From positions 1 to 17,782 of the forward strand of contig JBJXHB010000496.1 in the NCBI GenBank assembly GCA_046160725.1: a DNA stretch of 17,782 nucleotides. Reading direction: 5' to 3'. Positions 15,864 through 17,782 of the stretch are shown piece by piece. Made by a program: the position numbers and the translations under genes. Position 1 is the stretch's first letter. The number at the start of each line of letters is the position of its first letter. This DNA is from JBJXHB01 sp046160725. GTDB taxonomy: Bacteria > Pseudomonadota > Gammaproteobacteria > Burkholderiales > Burkholderiaceae_C. The notes beneath the pieces are model-generated. The model worked only from the letters and a program-made list of their open reading frames with translations, was not told the origin of the DNA and did no database searches.

Positions 15864-17216
15864 ATGGACCGCACCGAAACCCAACACCTTCAACCAGCGC
15901 CACGCACCGACGCCGAATGGCTGGCTGCGCACTGGATGCCCTACACCGGCAACCGTGACTTCAAGGCCAACCCGCGCCTGATCACCGCGGCCAGCGGTGC
16001 CTACTTCACCACGCATGACGGACGCCAGGTGTTTGACGGCTTGTCCGGCTTGTGGTGCGTCGGCCTGGGCCATGGCCGCAAGGAGATCGCCGACGCGATC
16101 GGCCGCCAGGCGATGCAGCTGGACTATTCGCCGGCGTTCCAGTTCGGCCATCCGCTGTCCTTCGAGCTGGCCAACCAGATCGTGCGGCGCATGCCAGCGG
16201 GCCTGAACCGCGTGTTCTTCACCGCGTCTGGCTCTGAGGCCGCAGACACCTCACTGAAGATGGCGCGCGCCTACTGGCGGGCCAAAGGCCAGGCCGGCAA
16301 GACACGGTTGATCGGCCGCATCAAGGGCTACCACGGCGTCAACTTCGGCGGCATCTCGGTCGGCGGCATCGCGGCCAACCGCAAGATCTTCGGCCAGGGT
16401 GTCGAGGCCGACCATCTGCCGCACACCCAACCACCCAACGGCAGCTTCCACAAGGGCATGCCGCCCACCGGCGCGGAACTGGCCGACGAGCTGCTGACCC
16501 TGATCAATCTGCACGACGCCTCCAACATCGCGGCCGTGATCGTGGAGCCCTTTGCCGGTTCGGCCGGGGTCATCATCCCGCCCGTGGGCTACCTGCAGCG
16601 GCTGCGCGAGATCTGCACGGCGCACGGCATCCTGCTGATCTTCGACGAGGTCATCAGCGGCTTCGGCCGCAGCGGCGCCTGGACCGGTGCCGAGGCCTTC
16701 GGCGTCACGCCGGACCTGCTGAACTTTGCCAAGCAGGTGACCAATGGCGTGCAGCCGCTGGGCGGCGTGGTGGCCCGGCAGGAGATCTACGACACCTTCA
16801 TGTCGGCCGGCGGACCGGACTACATGCTGGAGTTCCCGCATGGCTACACCTACTCGGCGCATCCGGTGCCCTGCGCGGCCGGCATCGCGGCACTGGACCT
16901 GATGGAGCGCGAAAACGGCATGCAGCGCGTGCACGAGCTGGCACCGGTGCTGGAGCGTGCCGTGCATGGCCTGAAGGGCGTGAAGCACGTGGCCGACGTG
17001 CGCAACTACGGCCTGGCCGCCGGCATCACGGTGGCACCGCTGGCGGGCGAGCCGGCCAAGCGGCCGTACCAGATCGCGATGGCGATGTATGCCAAGGGCT
17101 TCTATGTGCGCTACGGCGGCGACACCATCCAGCTGGCGCCGCCGTTCATCTCGACCCCCGCCGAGATCGACCGCATGGTGGATGCGCTGGGCGAGACCTT
17201 CAACGCGACGGCATAG
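15864..17216 (+). CDS. Omega-amino acid:pyruvate aminotransferase (beta-alanine type)
   Basis: A PLP-dependent class III aminotransferase of the omega-amino acid:pyruvate (beta-alanine:pyruvate) group, moving the amino group of beta-alanine or other terminal amines to pyruvate. All 450 residues are present. Seen are AAHWMPYTGNRDFKANPR (21-38), SGLWCVGLGHGRKEI (61-75), TASGSEAADTSLKMAR (120-135), IFDEVISGFGRSG (259-271, PLP-contacting Asp261), NFAKQVTNGVQPLGG (287-301, PLP-binding Lys290) and YVRYGGDTIQLAPPF (414-428), the Arg of which fits the carboxylate-binding Arg of this family. AGGAG (15853-15857) precedes the ATG by six bases. Likely cytoplasmic, in amine, beta-alanine or pyrimidine breakdown; no regulator or dehydrogenase partner gene is adjacent, so the natural substrate is not settled. 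Confidence 0.93.
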   Translation: MDRTETQHLQPAPRTDAEWLAAHWMPYTGNRDFKANPRLITAASGAYFTTHDGRQVFDGLSGLWCVGLGHGRKEIADAIGRQAMQLDYSPAFQFGHPLSFELANQIVRRMPAGLNRVFFTASGSEAADTSLKMARAYWRAKGQAGKTRLIGRIKGYHGVNFGGISVGGIAANRKIFGQGVEADHLPHTQPPNGSFHKGMPPTGAELADELLTLINLHDASNIAAVIVEPFAGSAGVIIPPVGYLQRLREICTAHGILLIFDEVISGFGRSGAWTGAEAFGVTPDLLNFAKQVTNGVQPLGGVVARQEIYDTFMSAGGPDYMLEFPHGYTYSAHPVPCAAGIAALDLMERENGMQRVHELAPVLERAVHGLKGVKHVADVRNYGLAAGITVAPLAGEPAKRPYQIAMAMYAKGFYVRYGGDTIQLAPPFISTPAEIDRMVDALGETFNATA

Positions 17217-17782
17217 GCGGCGCGGTGCCCTCAGCCGCCGTGCTGTCGGCGGCTGGGCCGCACAGCCAGTCGCGCAGCAGCGGGCGTGCATCCGCCGCCT
17301 GCGACGCGGCCCACAGCAGCTCCGCCGGCACCACCCGGGTGCCGTGCGGCGCATCCGGCAGCTCGCGCGCCAGGGCCACCATCAGTTGCGCCAGTTTCTC
17401 GGTGCGTACTGGCTGCTGGCGCTGCGGCACCATCCATTGCAGCTGGCCCAGCCACCAATCGCCCAGGCGCGCCAGCCATGAGCCCATGCCGGCACCACGC
17501 AGCGATTGCGCCGCACGCACGAACACCAGCTGCTCAAAACCAAGCCCGGCCACCGCGGCCTCGTCTTCCGACGCGAAACCGCCTTGCAACGCCAGCGGCA
17601 GCAGGGCCGGCGCATGGGGCACCACCACCAGCAGCCGGCGCAGGCCGGCCGCGCGCAGCCGTGTCGACAGCGCCAGCAACTCGGCCGGTTGGGGTTGGTG
17701 AAAGGCCTCGTCACGACCGTTGCTGTGGCGCTCGCGCTCGTAGACGACGAAGGCGGTGTCCAGCTGCAAAGCCAAGGCCTGT
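17200..17782 (-). CDS. 3' part of a gene, possible atypical NAD(P)-binding protein
   Basis: About 193 residues of an open frame that continues past the window edge; the only start-like codon near the end is a TTG at 17773-17775, and the frame is open above it, so the true start is probably outside. The C-terminal part has LRRLLVVVPHAPALLPLAL, LGFEQLVFVRAAQ and QPVRTEKLAQLMVALARELP. This strand-helix order recalls the second half of atypical short-chain dehydrogenases (HTATIP2/YbjT-like), where a final PV-x-x-x-x-x-A helix is common; I hold this loosely. The glycine-rich nucleotide site would lie outside the window. Its TGA (17200-17202) sits inside the end of the aminotransferase gene, giving a 17-bp tail-to-tail overlap. 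Confidence 0.7.
   Translation of the reverse strand, partial: QALALQLDTAFVVYERERHSNGRDEAFHQPQPAELLALSTRLRAAGLRRLLVVVPHAPALLPLALQGGFASEDEAAVAGLGFEQLVFVRAAQSLRGAGMGSWLARLGDWWLGQLQWMVPQRQQPVRTEKLAQLMVALARELPDAPHGTRVVPAELLWAASQAADARPLLRDWLCGPAADSTAAEGTAPPMPSR

Overview
The window is high-GC chromosomal DNA with dense short-gap genes, strong GC bias in third codon positions and AGGAG-type ribosome sites. The block smg-dprA-LysM gene facing def-fmt, and the cluster pgk/pyk/class II fba, are arrangements typical of Betaproteobacteria. I infer a member of the Burkholderiales, perhaps near the Rubrivivax/Leptothrix/Methylibium group; the genus cannot be fixed by eye. No rRNA, tRNA, insertion sequence, prophage gene or CRISPR array is visible.

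Region 1 (1-3347). A minus-strand run reads LysM-domain secreted protein -> dprA (DNA uptake/recombination) -> smg (DUF494). It diverges from def-fmt across a 278-bp intergenic region with candidate promoters on both strands. Bases 1-154, beyond smg, hold no recognisable gene and are in part richer in A+T.

Region 2 (3348-7363), plus strand. def and fmt remove and add the formyl group of initiator methionine. They are followed not by the usual htpX/rsmB but by a small lipoprotein and a periplasmic GIN-domain (DUF2807) protein with repeated G-S/A-G-D turns. Then comes the azlC-azlD pair, a two-component branched-chain amino acid exporter.

Region 3 (7414-15025), central carbon block. It reads pgk, maeB (malic enzyme with a phosphotransacetylase-like C-terminus), pyk and, after one inverted gene, class II fba. 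The enzymes surround the phosphoglycerate/PEP/pyruvate/malate node. The inverted gene (12602-13633) encodes a single chain with a winged-helix-like N-terminus, a GHKL ATPase core and a STAS-like DUF4325 C-terminus. It is divergent from fba across 327 bp that carry a direct GGTTAC repeat and palindromes. This is the most unusual protein in the window.

Region 4 (15056-17782). It holds a secreted Sel1/TPR-like protein (minus), a divergent omega-amino acid:pyruvate aminotransferase (plus), and the 3' part of a minus-strand gene running off the window end, whose stop overlaps the end of the aminotransferase by 17 bp.

Most gaps between genes carry a short, perfect or near-perfect GC hairpin without a following U-tract; I list these as possible terminators or mRNA-end structures with modest confidence. 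I found nothing that amounts to a clearly new multi-gene system. The best leads are the HTH-ATPase-STAS protein beside fba, the repeat-bearing intergenic regions flanking that area, and the orphan lipoprotein.
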